DNA of 23,491 nucleotides, from contig DEUU01000176.1 in the NCBI GenBank assembly GCA_002362735.1, positions 3,121 through 26,611 on the forward strand, in the 5' to 3' direction. Below the pieces are notes generated by a model. The model saw only the letters and a list, made by a program, of their open reading frames with translations, was not told the origin of the DNA and ran no database searches. Shown here in pieces: positions 6,521-15,069 of the stretch. The first letter of the stretch is position 1; the number at the start of each line of letters is the position of its first letter. Made by a program: the position numbers and the translations under genes. This DNA is from Dehalococcoidia bacterium UBA3254 (GTDB lineage Bacteria; Chloroflexota; Dehalococcoidia; Dehalococcoidales; UBA3254).

Positions 6521-7801
6521 ATGGCTGAGAAAAATAATGGCATGCTGAGTCCTTACCGTGTGCTGGACTTAACAGAAGAGCATGGTTTCATCTGCGGCAA
6601 AGTCCTGGGTGACCTTGGGGCGGATGTCATCAAGATAGAAAAACCGGGAGGCGACTCCGGGCGCTGCCGCGGGCCTTTTTACCAGGATACTCCTCACGCT
6701 GAAAGAAGCCTCTTCTGGATGGGACTCAATACGAGCAAACGCGGGATTACTCTGGATATAGACACTGCCGATGGCAGGGAGATATTTAAAAGATTGTGCA
6801 GCGGGGCGGATGCAGTAGTGGAGTCTTTTAAACCTGGTTATATGGATCAAATCGGTTTAGGCTACCCGGTGCTCAGTAAAATTAACCCTGGCTTGATTAT
6901 GGCCTCTATTTCCGGTTTCGGACAGATTGGACCTTATAAAGATTTTAAAGCCCCGGAGCTGGTAGTCTGGGCTTTATCCGGAGAGGGGTACGTAACGGGT
7001 GATGCCGACCGTCCTCCCCTCATGCCTGGTTTTCCGATTGTGTATTCCTTCGCAGCTTTACAGGCTGCCATTGGAATCATGGTAGCGATTTTCCACAGGG
7101 CAGTTACCGGAGAAGGACAGCAGGTGGACGCTTCGGGCCAGATGAGCCTGGCCTGGACTTCCGGTCCGGAGGTGCAGGGTTTGTGGGCGGCAGACAAGAC
7201 CATTGTCAAACGCTCCGGTGGTAACTGGCTGCGTCCTCGCACCAGCGTTGGTAAAGAGGTCACCTATATTACCGTTCCTTTAATCTATGCTTGTAAAGAC
7301 GGAGGATTAAAATTTTTTCCGTTTGTTGAAGAAGGGATTCTACCCAGTACCAAAGGATTGACGCAGTGGGTTATTGAGGAAGGCTTTGCCGGAGAGGCTC
7401 TTAAAAAAGTTGAATGGCGGACGTGGAACTGGCAGGTTGTTTCTCAAGAGCAGACCGATGAACTTATCGCCGACTTTCGCCGTTTCTTTCTGTCGCATAC
7501 CAAGTCCGAGTTGTGGGAAGGGGCCCAAAAAAGAGGTATTCAGTTGTATCCCATTTTCACCCCTGAAGATATTGTAAATTTCCCTCAGCTGCAAATTCGT
7601 AATTACTGGGAACAGGTGCAACATCCAAATCTGGGCGCTGCTCTGACTTATCCCGGCGCTTTTGTCAGATCTGCGGACAATTGCTGTCAGATTCGCCGTC
7701 CGGCGCCATTGATCGGCGAGCACAATGATGATATTTATTTTGGTGAGCTAGGCATATCTAAACAGGAATTGCAGATCTTTAAGCAAGCTGGCGTGATCTA
7801 A
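6521..7801 (+). CDS. Class III (CaiB/BaiF) CoA-transferase, nucleophile Asp replaced by Met
   Basis: The 426 residues show the family layout. YRVLDLTEEHGFICGKVLGD followed by LGADVIKIEKPGGD at the start form the CoA-binding Rossmann half. ISGFGQIGPYK and GDADRPPLMPG are in the middle, and the C-terminal APLIGEHNDDIY segment is also typical. Family III enzymes move CoA between carboxylic acids through an aspartyl-CoA thioester (Asp169 in formyl-CoA transferase, motif GQ-x5-MQDA). Here the aligned stretch is GQQVDASGQMSL, with Met208 at the Asp position; Asp203 lies five residues earlier. The subunit may therefore be non-catalytic alone. The adjacent second CaiB/BaiF gene suggests a two-subunit enzyme. 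ATG at 6521 is chosen over an in-frame GTG at 6512; the ribosome site is weak. It lies 40 bp after the thiolase gene. Confidence 0.88.
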   Translation: MAEKNNGMLSPYRVLDLTEEHGFICGKVLGDLGADVIKIEKPGGDSGRCRGPFYQDTPHAERSLFWMGLNTSKRGITLDIDTADGREIFKRLCSGADAVVESFKPGYMDQIGLGYPVLSKINPGLIMASISGFGQIGPYKDFKAPELVVWALSGEGYVTGDADRPPLMPGFPIVYSFAALQAAIGIMVAIFHRAVTGEGQQVDASGQMSLAWTSGPEVQGLWAADKTIVKRSGGNWLRPRTSVGKEVTYITVPLIYACKDGGLKFFPFVEEGILPSTKGLTQWVIEEGFAGEALKKVEWRTWNWQVVSQEQTDELIADFRRFFLSHTKSELWEGAQKRGIQLYPIFTPEDIVNFPQLQIRNYWEQVQHPNLGAALTYPGAFVRSADNCCQIRRPAPLIGEHNDDIYFGELGISKQELQIFKQAGVI

Positions 7802-7830
7802 ATTACTACGTCAATTCTTTGAAGGTGAAA

Positions 7831-9051
7831 ATGGAAAAACGACCTTTTGAGGGAGTGAATATTCTGGATTTCACCTGGACAGGTACAGGTCCTTTCACCG
7901 TGAATTATCTGGCTTTTTTCGGCGCCAGCGTCATCAAGGTGGAATCTCACAGACGTCCGGATGCCCTGAGAGCCCTGGGCCCGTTTAAAGACGGAGTGCC
8001 CGGACCGGAGAACAGCTATTTCTTTTCTTATACCCATGTGGCGAAAAAGTACAATATTTCATTGAATCTATCTCATCCCAGGGGTGTGGAAATTGTCAGG
8101 AAACTGGTGAGCGCATGGGCTAATGTAGTAGTAGACAGCTATTCCGCTGGAGCTCTTGAGAAATGGGGACTGGACTACGAAAATCTTAAACAAATTAAGC
8201 CGGATATCATCATGCTGCGCACCTGCATCCACGGCCATACCGGCCCACTGGCTTCTCATCACGGCCAGGGATTCGTCTTGACGGCGCTTTCGGGATTCGA
8301 CGCTATCACCGGCTGGCCGGACCGTCCGCCTTCCGGGGTATACAGCGCGTTTACGGATTATGTCGCTCCTCAATTGAATGCCATTGCCCTCATGGCCGCT
8401 TTGGACCGCAGGCGCAGGACGGGCCAGGGACAGTATATCGATCAGTCCCAGCATGAAGCGGTGATGCAATTGATCAGTCCGTTACTCCTGGACTACACGG
8501 CTAATCATCGGGATGTCAAGACTGACGGCAATCATCTGGCTTATGCTTCTCCGCATGCTGTTTATCGCTGTCAGGGGGACGACCGATGGTGTGCAATTGC
8601 CGTCTTTACAGATAAAGAATGGGAAAGTTTCTGCCGGGTGATTGGTAATCCTGAATTATCCGAAGACCCTCGGTTTAAAACCCTCATCGACCGTAAGAAA
8701 AACGAAGCGGATCTGGACAGGTTGATAGAGGCTTGGACGAGCCATTATGCACCTGAGGAAGTGATGCGGCTGATGCAATCTTCCGGAGTCGCTGCCGGGA
8801 TGGTATCGAATGGAAAAGACCAGGCCGAAGATCCTCAATTGAACCATTATCATTTTTTCGAATCGGTAGAGCATCCTATCATGGGTAATATCCCGTTTTG
8901 TCACGGTCCCTGTTTCAGACTTTCTAAAACTCCTTACGAATTGGGAAGGGCGACCCTGATCGGTGAACACAACGATTACGTTTACTCTGAGATTCTGGGG
9001 ATGTCCGAAGAAGAAAGGGCGAAACTGGATGCGGAAGGTATATTTACATAA
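7831..9051 (+). CDS. Class III (CaiB/BaiF) CoA-transferase, second of a pair
   Basis: This encodes 406 residues starting MEKRPFEGVNILDFTWTGTG. It keeps FGASVIKVESHRRPDALR, the long SHPRGVEIVRKLVSAW segment and the usual C-terminal ATLIGEHNDYVY. In the active-site stretch GQYIDQSQHEAV, Glu209 stands where formyl-CoA transferase has its nucleophilic Asp169. As I remember the family, a SQxEA form is not rare in CaiB/BaiF members of degradation clusters, so a glutamyl-CoA route is possible. It shares only moderate similarity with the gene before it, consistent with two different subunits as in succinyl-CoA:benzylsuccinate CoA-transferase BbsEF. ATG at 7831 follows GAAGGTG; an in-frame TTG at 7819 is less likely. 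It is the last gene of the operon; no hairpin terminator is seen in the 24 bp before the next convergent gene. Confidence 0.88.
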   Translation: MEKRPFEGVNILDFTWTGTGPFTVNYLAFFGASVIKVESHRRPDALRALGPFKDGVPGPENSYFFSYTHVAKKYNISLNLSHPRGVEIVRKLVSAWANVVVDSYSAGALEKWGLDYENLKQIKPDIIMLRTCIHGHTGPLASHHGQGFVLTALSGFDAITGWPDRPPSGVYSAFTDYVAPQLNAIALMAALDRRRRTGQGQYIDQSQHEAVMQLISPLLLDYTANHRDVKTDGNHLAYASPHAVYRCQGDDRWCAIAVFTDKEWESFCRVIGNPELSEDPRFKTLIDRKKNEADLDRLIEAWTSHYAPEEVMRLMQSSGVAAGMVSNGKDQAEDPQLNHYHFFESVEHPIMGNIPFCHGPCFRLSKTPYELGRATLIGEHNDYVYSEILGMSEEERAKLDAEGIFT

Positions 9052-9075
9052 TTTTTAGAGAAAATGATTAATACC

Positions 9076-9405
9076 CTAACAGATTTCTATTCTGGCATAG
9101 GGATATTTATCCTGGAGCAGCCGGGTAATCTGTGAGCGGTCGTTTTCATCCTGGATAGTGTCTATTTCTGAGATTAAGGGCGATGATGTATCTCTGCGTA
9201 CATGTTCCTTGACAAGATAACCGGGTACCTGGATATAGCTCCAGTTACCCAGTCCGCAGCAGGAGGAATCTATGCAAATTGCTCCCAGAGTGTATAACAC
9301 CGTCTTACCATTAAAAGGCAGCTTGTTTTCTTCCAGCGGTACGTAATATCCGGCGGGCGCGTCAACTTCCTTTCCTAATTCAGGGTGACAGTACTCTTTA
9401 ATCAT
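9076..9405 (-). CDS. Conserved-looking small cysteine-containing protein, function unknown
   Basis: I do not recognise a named family. The 109-residue protein has C6, C44, a C49-C50 pair in IDSSCCGLGNW, and ends in Cys109 (IEIC). The middle stretch GKTVLYTLGAICIDSSCCGLGNWSYIQVPGY is compact and looks like a small beta-rich fold; no signal peptide or membrane segment is present. GGAGGAG lies right before the ATG, so it is a real gene. It is 70 bp downstream of, and on the same strand as, the Ca2+-ATPase gene, and converges on the CoA-transferase operon. The close cysteines might bind a metal or form a redox pair, which is inference only. Confidence 0.75.
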   Translation of the reverse strand: MIKEYCHPELGKEVDAPAGYYVPLEENKLPFNGKTVLYTLGAICIDSSCCGLGNWSYIQVPGYLVKEHVRRDTSSPLISEIDTIQDENDRSQITRLLQDKYPYARIEIC

Positions 9406-9475
9406 ATCTCCTCCGAGAAATGATCTCTTTTTTCAAACCATCGAGATCAAAGAACTGAACAACGTTATCGGGTAA

Positions 9476-12298
9476 TTATCCAGCTATAGTCTTTGGCAGG
9501 CCAATTGTACCTTTTTGAGATTTTTCTTTAGCTTTGTTAATTCTTCTGAAAATAAACTTAATAATTTCTACTCCCACAAAACCTGAGAGAGATATGGGAA
9601 CGATGAATTTCCAGTCTTCCGGTCCCATCGTGTGAGTATGGAATGGGCCTTGCAGGAAGGGTATATAGATTACAGCCATCAGCATTGCCAGGGATGTCAG
9701 GTTAGCTAAAATCAACCACTTGTTCGTGAAAAAACCCAGTTTGAAAATGCTGTGTATTTCAGACCGGCAGGCCAGGGTGGTAAATAGTTCAAATAAGACC
9801 AGGGTGCATAAAACCATCGTTTGAGCTTCGGACAGGAGAGGGTTTTTAGGGTCTAACCATGAGCCGCCGAATTCAGTCATCTTCCAGATAAACATAGGTA
9901 TCATCGTCGCGGCCATGAGGACTCCGATCAGTGCGATGGTAATCAGGATATTTTTACTGAAAATGCTGGATCTGGGGTCTCTGGGCGGACGGTCCATGAT
10001 ATCTGGGTCGTGTGGGTCGACTGCCAGTGCGAGTGCCGGTAGACCGTCTGTCGTTAAGTTAACCCATAGCAAATGGATGGCTACCAGAGGAAGCGGCATG
10101 GCGAGAATGCCGGCAATAAACATGATCAGTACTTCGCCCACATTAGCAGAAAGCAGGTAAAGCAAATACTTCTTGATATTCTGAAAAATGCCCCGACCTT
10201 CTTCTACCGCGGCCACTATCGACGCGAAGTTGTCATTTGTCAGCACCATTGCCGCGGCTTCCTTGCTGACGTCCGTGCCCGTAATTCCCATTGCTACCCC
10301 GATATCTGCTTTCTTTAGCGCCGGCGCATCATTGACACCGTCTCCTGTCATGGCGACTATATCGCCTCTTTTGTTATAGGCTTCCACCACCCTTAGTTTA
10401 TGGGAAGGTGAGACTCTGGCATAGACTTCGTAGTCCTGGACGGTTTTCGCAAACTCTTCATCGCTTATTTTATCGAACTCTGCTCCCGTAATCGCTTTAC
10501 CGTCTTTGAGAATACCCAGTTCCCTGGCTACTGCGGTAGCCGTAATCTTGTGATCGCCTGTAATCATGACAGACCTTATACCGGCTTTTTGGCAGAGTTT
10601 AATTGCACCTTTTGCCTCTTCTCTGGGCGGATCGATCATTCCTGCCAGGCCTGCGAAGACCATTTCCTTTTCATAGTCCTCCTTGCAGGTCAGGTCGCCC
10701 GGGACTCGTTTATAAGCTAAACCCAGTACGCGTAAAGCATCTCCCGCCATTTGGGTCGCTGATTGAAGTATCTCCTGTTTGTCTCCCTCGGTTAATGGGG
10801 TTTCTTGGCCATTCTTCAGAACAAAGGAAGAGGCGTCCAGCATCATCTCCGGGGCTCCTTTAGAGTAAGCTATTTTACCCCGGGAAGAATCATGGAAGGT
10901 GGTCATCCGTTTCCGTTCCGACGAAAAAGGAATCTCATCTATGCGCGGGGACTGAATGTTGACCTCTTCCTGCAATAAGCCCGCTTTGGCTCCGACAACT
11001 ACCAGTGCTCCTTCGGTCGGATCGCCTTTGATGATCCATGAGCCGTTCTCGGATACCAGTTTGGTATCGTTGCAGAGTGTCCCTATTTTTAACAGGGTCT
11101 GGAACGATTGGTTTTTTGATAGATCAACCGATGCTCCGTTGAATCGGAACTCGCCTTTTGGTTCGTAACCTGCTCCGCTCACATGCAGTATTTTCCCATC
11201 GGCATATAATTGGCGGACTGTCATCTGGTCCTGGGTCAGGGTCCCGGTTTTATCTGAGCATATTACCGTGGTGCATCCGAGAGTTTCCACCGCCGCCAGT
11301 TTCCGGATTAGAGCGTGCCGTTTTACCATTTTCTGGACTCCGATGGACAATGAGATCACTACCACAGCGGGTAAAGCTTCCGGTACTGCCGCTACAGCCA
11401 GGCTTACTCCCCAGATAAACATATCCACCACTACCCCGCCGGTAATTGTCCCTGTGTTGATCAAAGTTCTTACGAGAACCAGAACTACCACCACAGCTAC
11501 TACCGCCAGACAGGCATATCCGAGCCATTTGCCAACCTTGTCCAGGTTCTTTTCCAGGGGGGTCTCCTCCTCCTCAACGTTTTGAAGCATGGAGGCGATC
11601 TTGCCAAATTCAGTCTGCATGCCCGTTGCTATTGCTATTCCTTTTCCACGACCATAAGCGATGGTTGTGCCGCTGTAAGCCAGGTTCTTTCTATCACCAA
11701 TGGAAACATTCGCCCCTTCGATCGGCTCGGTAAATTTTTCCACCGGATTTGATTCTCCGGTCAAAGAGGCTTCATTGGTCTTCAAATTCACAGCTTCGGT
11801 TAACCGTAAGTCCGCAGGAACCCTGTCACCAGTAGCCAGAAGGACCACGTCTCCCGGGACTATCTCGCTGGCCGGTATTTCGATGTCTTTCCCTTCTCTG
11901 ACTACAATGGCAGTTAGTGCCGCCATCTTTTTAAGGGCCTCCATGGCTTTACCAGAACGGTATTCCTCTATCACTCCCAGGGCTACGCAAGCTATCACAA
12001 TGACGAAAATGACAATGGCATCTGTGATTTCTTCAGGTAATCCATGACCAGGTACATAAGAAAAGATACCCAGGCCAACCGAAATAATTACGGCAGCCAG
12101 CAGGATGATGATCAGAGTACTTTTAAATTGCTCGGCGACCAGTGGCCATATAGATACGCCCTTCTCTTCTCCCAGTTCATTCCGACCATATTTTGTAAGA
12201 CGAGCCCCGGCTTCCTGGCCGTTCAATCCATCCAAGTTTGAGTTCAGGGCTTCAAAAGTATCTTTCACGCTCAGGTTATACCATTCGTTTTTTTGCAT
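9476..12298 (-). CDS. Calcium-type (P2A, SERCA-like) P-type ATPase
   Basis: The 940-residue protein is full length for the family. An N-terminal cation-ATPase domain (1-60) is followed by the actuator loop TGES (180-183), the M4 motif PEALP (306-310), the phosphorylated Asp349 in CSDKTGT, hinge motif [10 protein letters not shown] (651-660), and a C-terminal bundle of membrane helices. Residues matching both SERCA Ca2+ sites can be picked out: Glu307 in M4, Asn719 and Glu722 in M5 (SANVGEV), Asn747, Thr750 and Asp751 in M6 (NLTTDG), and a Glu in M8. It should export Ca2+ (possibly Mn2+) from the cytoplasm with ATP. Its ribosome site TTGAGGATTTTCG lies in the gap shared with the divergent transposase-like gene. 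A TerC-family gene lies about 1.2 kb away. Confidence 0.93.
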   Translation of the reverse strand: MQKNEWYNLSVKDTFEALNSNLDGLNGQEAGARLTKYGRNELGEEKGVSIWPLVAEQFKSTLIIILLAAVIISVGLGIFSYVPGHGLPEEITDAIVIFVIVIACVALGVIEEYRSGKAMEALKKMAALTAIVVREGKDIEIPASEIVPGDVVLLATGDRVPADLRLTEAVNLKTNEASLTGESNPVEKFTEPIEGANVSIGDRKNLAYSGTTIAYGRGKGIAIATGMQTEFGKIASMLQNVEEEETPLEKNLDKVGKWLGYACLAVVAVVVVLVLVRTLINTGTITGGVVVDMFIWGVSLAVAAVPEALPAVVVISLSIGVQKMVKRHALIRKLAAVETLGCTTVICSDKTGTLTQDQMTVRQLYADGKILHVSGAGYEPKGEFRFNGASVDLSKNQSFQTLLKIGTLCNDTKLVSENGSWIIKGDPTEGALVVVGAKAGLLQEEVNIQSPRIDEIPFSSERKRMTTFHDSSRGKIAYSKGAPEMMLDASSFVLKNGQETPLTEGDKQEILQSATQMAGDALRVLGLAYKRVPGDLTCKEDYEKEMVFAGLAGMIDPPREEAKGAIKLCQKAGIRSVMITGDHKITATAVARELGILKDGKAITGAEFDKISDEEFAKTVQDYEVYARVSPSHKLRVVEAYNKRGDIVAMTGDGVNDAPALKKADIGVAMGITGTDVSKEAAAMVLTNDNFASIVAAVEEGRGIFQNIKKYLLYLLSANVGEVLIMFIAGILAMPLPLVAIHLLWVNLTTDGLPALALAVDPHDPDIMDRPPRDPRSSIFSKNILITIALIGVLMAATMIPMFIWKMTEFGGSWLDPKNPLLSEAQTMVLCTLVLFELFTTLACRSEIHSIFKLGFFTNKWLILANLTSLAMLMAVIYIPFLQGPFHTHTMGPEDWKFIVPISLSGFVGVEIIKFIFRRINKAKEKSQKGTIGLPKTIAG

Positions 12299-12383
12299 CG
12301 AAAATCCTCAATAAATCAATATTCCCTTCAAGAAATGTACATGTTTCCCTTTATTCTTGCAAGTAAAACAAACGTTAAATGTA

Positions 12384-12412
12384 TTTACTTGAGGTGTCAA
12401 ACTATTTATAAT
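12384..12412 (+). promoter_or_regulatory. Strong candidate promoter for the transposase-like gene
   Basis: TTTACT (12384-12389) and a perfect TATAAT (12407-12412) are separated by 17 bp. Transcription would start about 25 bp before the ATG at 12443. An inverted repeat, CAAGTAAA at 12360-12367 and TTTACTTG at 12384-12391, overlaps the -35 and could be an operator. On the other strand the TGTCAA at 12395-12400 reads TTGACA, a perfect -35 for the ATPase gene, though its -10 17 bp further is poor (TAACGT). Confidence 0.6.
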
Positions 12413-12442
12413 CTCAATAAAAGAGATTGTGTCAGGGGAAAT

Positions 12443-13330
12443 ATGTCAAATCTAAAGGAAAGTAGCAGTTATTCCAGGGCTGTTCTTTGTAAACATTGTC
12501 AGTCCAGCAAAACTCGTAAGTATGGATTTGTTGAAGGTACTCAGACCTATTTTTGTAACGACTGCAAGCGTAAATTCAGAGCGGATGACCACCCTTTTAG
12601 AATGAAAACCTCTTATCTTCAAGTAGCCTCGGCGTTAGAAAGCTATTACTCCGGAAATAGTCTAAATAACATTCGGAATGGATTAAATTCAAAGTACGGC
12701 AGTTCTCCATCCTCAAGCAAGACCATTTATCAATGGATCTCCAGGTTCAGCGGAGAGGCTGTTAGTCAGTTCAAAGATTACCGTCCACAGGTTGGTCCGG
12801 TATGGATTGCTTCTGGAGATGTTGCAGTGGTAAATGGTAAACAATATCGCTGCATGGATGTAATTGACAGAAACAGTCATTTTTTGCTGGCTGCACAACT
12901 GACAGCTAACCGGGATCACATTGATATTAAAGGTCTTCTGAACCATATTAGGGACAGCGCCCATAAAGATCCTGAAGAGGTTCTCCTGGACAACCTGAAA
13001 TGTTATCCAGAAGAATGCGATTTAGCATTTGGACCTGATTTTAAACGGATTGAAGTCAGGCTAATTAGCGAAACCGAAAAAAGAGTTTTCCTTGAATACT
13101 GGTATTCGACTACGGAATCCCGTACCAGGACTTTAAACAGAGTAAAAAGCTTAGTCACTGGCCATAAATTTTTGGAAGGTTTTCGAGTCTGGTATAACTA
13201 CTTTCGGCCTCAAGAATCATTAGATGGCAAGACCCCGGCTGAAAAAGCCGGTGTTCAGTATAAGTTCAAATCATGGAGTGAGATGCTCTGTGGTGCTAAA
13301 TTTCAAATTTCGGTAATAAAGCAACCTTGA
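12443..13330 (+). CDS. Zinc-ribbon DDE transposase-like protein with a changed first catalytic position
   Basis: The 295-residue protein begins with a zinc ribbon (C16, C19, C38, C41 in CKHCQSSKTRKYGFVEGTQTY and following), as in IS1/IS6-like transposases. It continues with a helix-turn-helix-like stretch (SSSKTIYQWISRF) and an RNase-H-type DDE integrase core. The family's second Asp (Asp183, LLDNLKCYPE) and Glu (Glu218, VFLEYW) are present, and the end FLEGFRVWYNYFRPQESLDGKTPAEKAG is the usual C-terminal signature. The first acid, normally in W-x-x-D-E-T, aligns with Ser124 in WIASGDVAVVNGK; Asp126 two residues later might substitute. Either the enzyme is inactive or it belongs to a divergent or domesticated group. 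ATG at 12443 follows AGGGGAA; the frame is open 50 codons further up without support. Confidence 0.8.
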   Translation: MSNLKESSSYSRAVLCKHCQSSKTRKYGFVEGTQTYFCNDCKRKFRADDHPFRMKTSYLQVASALESYYSGNSLNNIRNGLNSKYGSSPSSSKTIYQWISRFSGEAVSQFKDYRPQVGPVWIASGDVAVVNGKQYRCMDVIDRNSHFLLAAQLTANRDHIDIKGLLNHIRDSAHKDPEEVLLDNLKCYPEECDLAFGPDFKRIEVRLISETEKRVFLEYWYSTTESRTRTLNRVKSLVTGHKFLEGFRVWYNYFRPQESLDGKTPAEKAGVQYKFKSWSEMLCGAKFQISVIKQP

Positions 13331-13450
13331 AGGCAAGGCCTGATGCTATTTTGAGGATTTCCTTTTGTCCACATAAAAATTACATCCAACCAGAAAGTAA
13401 AAAAATAATCTTATCGGGTGCCGGAATATTATTTCTTTGAGTCTTCCAGG

Positions 13451-14122
13451 TTATTTTCGCCTCTTTACCAGCCAAATTATTCCGGAAATGATGATTCCAC
13501 CTGCTGCTGCGATAGCCAGAATTATCGGCTCAGGTAGTATCAAATACTGGTCGATGAATCTATCTTCCAATATCATGCGGATTCCTGTAAATATGATCAC
13601 GGCTGCTCCCAGGAATGGCACCCACCTGAGACGGTCGATCAGGCGAGAGATAAAATTTCCGGTAGTCATAAGCAGAGGCATGCTTATCAGCAGCCCGATG
13701 ATCAGAAGGAGAAAATTCCCGTGTGCCGCGCCGGCGATGGCCAGGACATTGTCCAGACTCATGGTAAAGTCGGCCAGGAGAATAAGGATGATAGCCTGGC
13801 GGAAACTGTCAGATGTTTTAGATCTGATTTTCTTATTGTCATCCTCAATACGGCTGTTCAGGGAGAGTAACTTCCAGGCTACCCAGAAGAGTACAGCGCC
13901 AGAAATGGCTGAAATCAAGGGAATTCTAATCAGAAATGAAGCGGCAGCGGTTAATCCTATTCTTAGACCAATCGCTAATCCGCCGCCTAAAATAATAGCT
14001 CTGGGCCTGAGAGTCTTTGGAAGGGAAGCGGCAGCCATCCCGATGACAATAGCATTATCAGCGTTGAGTGCAAGGTCGATGATAACAATCTGTATGAATC
14101 CGAGAATAAAGTCCCACGTCAT
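13451..14122 (-). CDS. TerC/YjbE-family integral membrane protein
   Basis: The 223 residues contain about seven hydrophobic segments. The two conserved family motifs are DLALNADNAIVIGMA (16-30, with D16, N20, D22, N23) and ADFTMSLDNVLAIAGAAHGN (117-136, with D118, D124, N125). TerC/YjbE/YkoY proteins are linked to tellurite resistance and, in several bacteria, to export of Mn2+ or metal loading of secreted enzymes. The nearby SERCA-like ATPase makes a role in divalent cations plausible. Many genes of this kind sit under a Mn2+ riboswitch, but I see no such motif upstream here. The charged loop 90-108 is cytoplasmic or external; topology is not determined. Confidence 0.9.
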   Translation of the reverse strand: MTWDFILGFIQIVIIDLALNADNAIVIGMAAASLPKTLRPRAIILGGGLAIGLRIGLTAAASFLIRIPLISAISGAVLFWVAWKLLSLNSRIEDDNKKIRSKTSDSFRQAIILILLADFTMSLDNVLAIAGAAHGNFLLLIIGLLISMPLLMTTGNFISRLIDRLRWVPFLGAAVIIFTGIRMILEDRFIDQYLILPEPIILAIAAAGGIIISGIIWLVKRRK

Positions 14123-14481
14123 GGTAAATCACTATACAGGTCACTAAATAATCCATATTCTATCATATTTATCATGTCGAAGTTTAATGTGAAGGCTTTG
14201 GGTCATTAACTATCGAGGGAAATTATTTCCTTTCTCAAAATAACTGGCACTTAAATACTTGCGAATATTCGATTAATTATTTACCATCTTCGATTCTCAG
14301 GTATTAAATATGAATAGCGGAATTGCTCTAGGGTTAATATATCAAGATACTTATTGAGACTCACTGGTCTTCCTGTTAAAACAATAATAGCCGGCCTTTT
14401 CTCAGGGTAGAAGGTTACCAAGCACAGAAAAAGCGATGGCTCTGGCAGATCGGGCGGAAAGAGAATAAGGGGGGAAATGAA
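14123..14481. other. 359-bp AT-rich gap, no gene seen
   Basis: This lies between two divergent genes, TerC-family (minus) and the secreted protein (plus). The only structures are a short hairpin-capable stretch GGAAATTATTTCC near 14219-14231, too weak to call a terminator, and AGGGGGG just before the ATG at 14482. No riboswitch core that I know is recognisable. Promoters for both flanking genes should be here, but no pair of boxes is convincing. Confidence 0.5.
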
Positions 14482-15057
14482 ATGTTGAAAAAGGTTTTAG
14501 CCATTCTGTTATTAGCCATCGTAGTTGCTGTCCCCGGTTTTCTCATCGGTATCGGTAATACTCAGAACGTGGAAGCGCAAATTTCAGTCTACGGCATCGG
14601 TCCGGGCGCCAGCACGGTTCTTGAGGTTCCAAACCGTATCCAGGCAATGCGTTGCCTGAATAATACCCCAAGATCCAATCTCTTGGGTTTATATCTTGTT
14701 ATTCCAGGAACTCCTGCGGACGGCCCAACGGGTAAAGTTAGAATGGGAATCTATGCCGATAATAGAGGCAAACCCGGTGCATTAATGCTGGATGCCGGGA
14801 CGGTACCCTGTCAGGTTGACGAATATATTGGAGGAAAAGCGGTGGCCTGGGGACTGAATTTCACTCTCCCTCAGGGCAAGGCCTACTGGCTGGTTTTTAA
14901 TCTGGAACATTCGAATAACGTTGCCTTTGTACCCGGACAGGCCAGTCAATCGCATGTTTGGGGAGCTTATCCTTTTGGTCCCTTACCGGCGGTATTTCCC
15001 AGGATCGCCTATACCAATAATGCCCAGTATATAATTCAGGCGATGACCTGCGATTAA
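14482..15057 (+). CDS. Secreted beta-sandwich-like protein, function unknown
   Basis: The 191 residues start with a clear Sec signal peptide: MLKKVLAILLLAIVVAVPGF, hydrophobic to about residue 25, with a likely cut after VEA near 32. The mature part has short beta strands. The stretch GKVRMGIYADNRGKPGALML is the pattern seen in jelly-roll domains of extracellular proteins that describe a bounded object, and the segment ISVYGIGPG opens the domain. Three cysteines in the mature part (MRCLN, VPCQV, MTCD at the very end) could form a disulfide. No catalytic motif is visible. The ribosome site AGGGGGG is strong. The gene is alone on its strand and converges on the acetyltransferase gene with a 12-bp gap. 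Confidence 0.75.
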   Translation: MLKKVLAILLLAIVVAVPGFLIGIGNTQNVEAQISVYGIGPGASTVLEVPNRIQAMRCLNNTPRSNLLGLYLVIPGTPADGPTGKVRMGIYADNRGKPGALMLDAGTVPCQVDEYIGGKAVAWGLNFTLPQGKAYWLVFNLEHSNNVAFVPGQASQSHVWGAYPFGPLPAVFPRIAYTNNAQYIIQAMTCD

Positions 15058-15069
15058 ATAACGGCAGTT

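Larger units (their letters stand above)
12302..13360. mobile_element. Possible insertion-sequence remnant bounded by a 10-bp inverted repeat
   Basis: AAATCCTCAA at 12302-12311 is repeated inverted as TTGAGGATTT at 13351-13360, on either side of the single transposase-like gene; the span of about 1.06 kb fits a one-gene IS. Against this, the similarity does not extend past the 10 bp, I see no target-site duplication, and the left copy coincides with the ribosome-binding site of the ATPase gene. The ends are therefore tentative; the gene itself is the firm part. Confidence 0.3.

Noticed and set aside
13437..14147. A 236-codon plus-strand open frame
   Set aside because: It lies fully antisense to the TerC-family gene, has no family resemblance and is Ile/Ser/Arg-rich as expected for the complement of a membrane protein gene.
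14219..14231. Short hairpin GGAAATTATTTCC as a terminator
   Set aside because: The stem is AT-rich and only 5-6 bp, without a proper T-run, and it lies between divergent genes where no terminator is needed.
14123..14481. A Mn2+ (yybP-ykoY type) or c-di-GMP riboswitch before the TerC-family or secreted protein gene
   Set aside because: The conserved core sequences of these riboswitches were looked for by eye on both strands and not found.
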